Assembly (NCBI RefSeq): GCF_040151475.1
Contig: NZ_JBDKWG010000124.1
Span: 15,835-79,834 of the forward strand
DNA: 64,000 nt
DNA from: CAXBNB01 sp040151475
Lineage (GTDB): Bacteria; Bacteroidota; Bacteroidia; Cytophagales; Cyclobacteriaceae
Direction: 5' to 3'
This document shows, one piece after another, positions 61,812 to 64,000 of this stretch. The position numbers and the translations under genes were made by a program. Every line of letters begins with the position of its first letter. Position 1 is the first letter of the stretch. The notes under the pieces are model-generated. The model made no database searches. It saw only the letters and a list, made by a program, of their open reading frames with translations, and was not told the DNA's origin.

Positions 61812-62864
61812 TTAAAATTTAATTTCCACTTCTTTGTTTTCAATTGTAAATTCAAATCTTTGAGAGAAACTCAGGTTTCTTAATACATTTTCAAGACTTT
61901 GTTTTTCAAATTTTCCGGTATAATTCCATTCCTGGCTTTCTCCAGTCACTTTAAAAGACACACCGTACCATCTCTCCAGTTCCTTTAACACCGTTTTCAT
62001 TCTTACACTTTCAAAAACAATGATGCCTTTGTTCCAGGCAAATACTTGGTCAATGTCAAACTTGCGCTTTTCTATTGTCTTTTTTACTTTGTGGTAGGTT
62101 ACTTCCTGTCCTGGCTCTAAGTAGTAGTTATTCAATTGATTTGTCTGTCCGGTGTTATTAACAACAACCTTTCCCTTAGCCAAAGATACTCTTATCTGAC
62201 TTTCATCATTATAAGCTCTCACATTAAAAAAAGTACCTAACACCGTGGTTGAGAGCGTTCCTGAATGGACAGTAAATGGTCTGGCTGGATCTTTTACTAC
62301 ATCAAAAATAGCTTCCCCTGTCAATTCAACCTTTCTAAATGAATCGTCAAACTCCTTTTTGTACTTGAGAGTACTTCCTGAGTTCAACACTACCATAGTG
62401 CCATCGGGCAGTTTTACGGTCGTCTTTTGACCATAAGGAGAAACCTTAGTCACAAGTGTGCTATTTTCAAATTCTGAAGGTAAAAGGTTGTTTAGTCCAT
62501 TGCCATACCAAAGCCAGCCAGCCAATAATAGCATGGCCACAGAAGCTGCTATTTTGGACATTCCTTTCCATGAACTCCAGTCTCTACCAAAGAAGTGTTT
62601 GTTATTTTGCTGAGGTAATTTCTTGTTGTATTTAAGAACATTTTCAAAAACCCGCACATAATCTTCCTGCACAGGTTTTTCCATTGTTTCATATTCCAAT
62701 GAACGTACAAGCTGTTGAGCCCGGGTAAACTCTTCCATTTTGTTAGGATGATTGTCAGTCCAGCTCTTCCAAAAATGATCGGTTTCATAATTCGGATTTA
62801 AAACCGATTTAACAAAAAATTCATCCTTTAAAAAATCCTCTGTGCTATAAGCATCATACTTCAT
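61812..62864 (-). CDS. FecR-family anti-sigma factor
   Basis: The 350-residue inner-membrane protein has a cytosolic N-terminal part with an HTH-like helical bundle. A single transmembrane segment (about 103-122) follows, then the periplasmic FecR domain (TKVSPYGQKTTVKLPDGTMV, KVELTGEAIFDVVKDPARPF). The C-terminal DUF4974-like domain (MKTVLKELERWYGVSFKVTG) completes it. It holds the ECF sigma factor inactive until SusC signals ligand binding. It sits between the sigma gene and susC, as in classical SusC/FecR/sigma units. Confidence 0.92.
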   Translation of the reverse strand: MKYDAYSTEDFLKDEFFVKSVLNPNYETDHFWKSWTDNHPNKMEEFTRAQQLVRSLEYETMEKPVQEDYVRVFENVLKYNKKLPQQNNKHFFGRDWSSWKGMSKIAASVAMLLLAGWLWYGNGLNNLLPSEFENSTLVTKVSPYGQKTTVKLPDGTMVVLNSGSTLKYKKEFDDSFRKVELTGEAIFDVVKDPARPFTVHSGTLSTTVLGTFFNVRAYNDESQIRVSLAKGKVVVNNTGQTNQLNNYYLEPGQEVTYHKVKKTIEKRKFDIDQVFAWNKGIIVFESVRMKTVLKELERWYGVSFKVTGESQEWNYTGKFEKQSLENVLRNLSFSQRFEFTIENKEVEIKF

Positions 62865-63049
62865 ATTTGACGACTCTAAGTGTTTTCATTCGTATAGAGT
62901 CGGTCAATACCTAAATGACCATAGTTTTTTTAGACTTTTTTTCAGTTCTTTTAAAAAAAGATTAATTGAAACCCGGTCTCACTATAACTTTTAGAACAAA
63001 TTATAGATAAAAAGGAAAATGCAGTTTTTAAAAATGTATCGGAATGGTA

Positions 63050-63733
63050 TCAGATTCCCATCGCCAGTAATATCAGGATCAACTTTCCTTTTAAGGTTGA
63101 AAGTTGTAGCGAAAGGGAGTCAATAGCTCTATAGATCAAAGCTCTTGCCGATTTCACCCTGGACATTCCCATAATGGTAGCTATCTCCTCATAAGTCAAC
63201 CCTTCATAATACATGAGCAAAATGGCTTCTCTTTGTTTTGTTGGCAATTGGTTGCATGCTGACTCCAGTGTTTTTTTTTGTTCTTCCGTCAGGTTGTCGT
63301 TTATTACAATGCTTTCTCTGGACAATTGCATTTGAAAAACATTATCATCATCAAGGCCGTCCCGCAATTCATACTTGTTTTCTTTTTCAAGTTGCCTATG
63401 CAATTTTCTTCTGATGCTGCTAAAAAGGTAAGCTTTCAATGACTTTGGTAACGACAGTTTATCTCGGTTTTTCATTAAATCAAAAAACATATCCTGAATC
63501 GCATCCCAAATCAATTGATCATTTTTGGTAAACTGTCTGCAATATTGATACGTTTTTTTGGCATAGCTCCTGTAGATGTATGCCAGTGCCCGTTCGTCAC
63601 CTTGCACAAATTCATTCCATATTTTCACCTCATCCACTTCAACAGGTAATGACTCACCTGAGGTGACATTGGTGTCAAAAGAATGATTTTTTCTTTCAAA
63701 GAATGGATGCCCGGTTTCGAAAACTTTGCCCAT
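63050..63733 (-). CDS. RNA polymerase ECF sigma factor
   Basis: The 227-residue product is an ECF sigma factor of the FecI-like group. Region 2 runs from AYIYRSYAKKTYQYCRQF to WDAIQDMFFDLMKN, and region 4 is QREAILLMYYEGLTYEEIATIMG with the DNA-binding helix MSRVKSARALIYRAI. An extra N-terminal stretch of about 35 residues precedes region 2, so the true start could be internal. It would direct RNA polymerase to the susC promoter and is kept inactive by the FecR protein encoded 185 bp downstream. An IS element begins just upstream of it. Confidence 0.9.
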   Translation of the reverse strand: MGKVFETGHPFFERKNHSFDTNVTSGESLPVEVDEVKIWNEFVQGDERALAYIYRSYAKKTYQYCRQFTKNDQLIWDAIQDMFFDLMKNRDKLSLPKSLKAYLFSSIRRKLHRQLEKENKYELRDGLDDDNVFQMQLSRESIVINDNLTEEQKKTLESACNQLPTKQREAILLMYYEGLTYEEIATIMGMSRVKSARALIYRAIDSLSLQLSTLKGKLILILLAMGI

Positions 63734-63862
63734 TTAGAGAATAGCAAAAAATGATTTGTGTAGTTTAATTCAAAAGCAATATATATAAATATTTGAAAAC
63801 TCATTCGATTGATTTTCAAAACAAAAGGTAATAGAATAATCCGGAAACCTGATTCTGATCCT

Positions 63863-64000
63863 AGGAGTCTGTCGGACTTAATAAACCACCCAATTATTTA
63901 TATCTTGGGGCATGATATCATTTATTGGAGCGGATAGAGAACAAGTTTCTTTTATGCCACATGACCTTAACGATTGGCTACCTGAAGATCACTTGGCAAG
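63863..64000 (+). mobile_element. IS element, left end (truncated by window)
   Basis: The left end is placed near the terminal-repeat-like sequence AGTCTGTCGGACTT (around 63863-63879), before a transposase start at 63912. The rest of the element, including its right end, lies beyond the window. The family is probably IS1182-like, judged from the transposase start. Confidence 0.5.
63912..64000 (+). CDS. Transposase N-terminus (partial)
   Basis: An open frame from ATG 63912 runs to the window edge and encodes MISFIGADREQVSFMPHDL followed by NDWLPEDHLAR. The LPEDHLAR ending resembles the start of IS1182-type transposases. Only 30 residues are visible, so the assignment is provisional. It is read away from the sigma gene. 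Confidence 0.5.
   Translation, partial: MISFIGADREQVSFMPHDLNDWLPEDHLA

Noticed and set aside
1..64000. Search by eye for tRNA or rRNA genes
   Set aside because: No T-loop/acceptor pattern or rRNA-like stretch was recognised; a covariance search would be decisive.

Overview
The window looks like a chromosomal segment of a Bacteroidota bacterium, most probably a Cytophagales-type marine or soil heterotroph. The evidence is an AT-rich sequence; a SusC/SusD pair controlled by a FecR/ECF-sigma switch; OmpA proteins fused to TPR/PD40 or MORN-like repeats; a DUF4834 protein; a fused alpha/beta E1 dehydrogenase; a short CarB; a menaquinone gene (menA); and many promoter-like TAnnTTTG elements, the known Bacteroidota -7 motif. 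No tRNA, rRNA or CRISPR array was seen.

Layout. 1-4.3 kb: a truncated D-threonine-aldolase-type gene with an M19 dipeptidase, then hslV and the pyruvate dehydrogenase E2 gene on the minus strand. 4.5-11.4 kb: a plus-strand run with a YheT-type hydrolase, an SRAP protein that has lost its catalytic residues, a PorE-like OmpA protein, fabH, a MORN protein, a GNAT and a gamma-glutamylcyclotransferase-like gene. 11.4-18.5 kb: adenine deaminase, nadC and carB. 18.7-28.2 kb: an AsmA-like protein, a TerB-like protein, the fatty-acid beta-oxidation pair fadI/fadJ and a ClC channel with CBS domains. 28.2-28.6 kb: an AT-rich non-coding stretch with clustered DnaA-box-like sites, a weak candidate origin. 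28.6-44.3 kb: mixed housekeeping genes (thioredoxins, M16 peptidase, fused E1, menA, argS, arginine decarboxylase, dps, pruA) plus a secreted protein built of 13 tandem 16-17-residue repeats.

44.5-47.7 kb is a complete type II restriction-modification module: an N6-adenine methyltransferase facing an endonuclease that shares an operon with a controller (C) protein. A two-box C-protein operator lies upstream of the C gene. A near-identical single box overlaps the apparently leaderless promoter of the methyltransferase, so the sequence itself suggests the regulatory circuit. Next to it is a MORN/OmpA gene bracketed by imperfect direct repeats.

49.8-63.7 kb on the minus strand is a polysaccharide-utilisation locus: ECF sigma, FecR anti-sigma, SusC with an STN signalling domain, SusD, an unusual GH2-like enzyme and a beta-helix protein, followed by a serine hydrolase and an esterase that may belong to it. 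Strong hairpins separate its genes. The window ends inside an IS element that starts about 130-180 bp upstream of the sigma gene.

The best leads are the C-box circuit of the restriction-modification module, the catalytically dead SRAP protein, the tandem-repeat secreted protein and the atypical GH2 enzyme.
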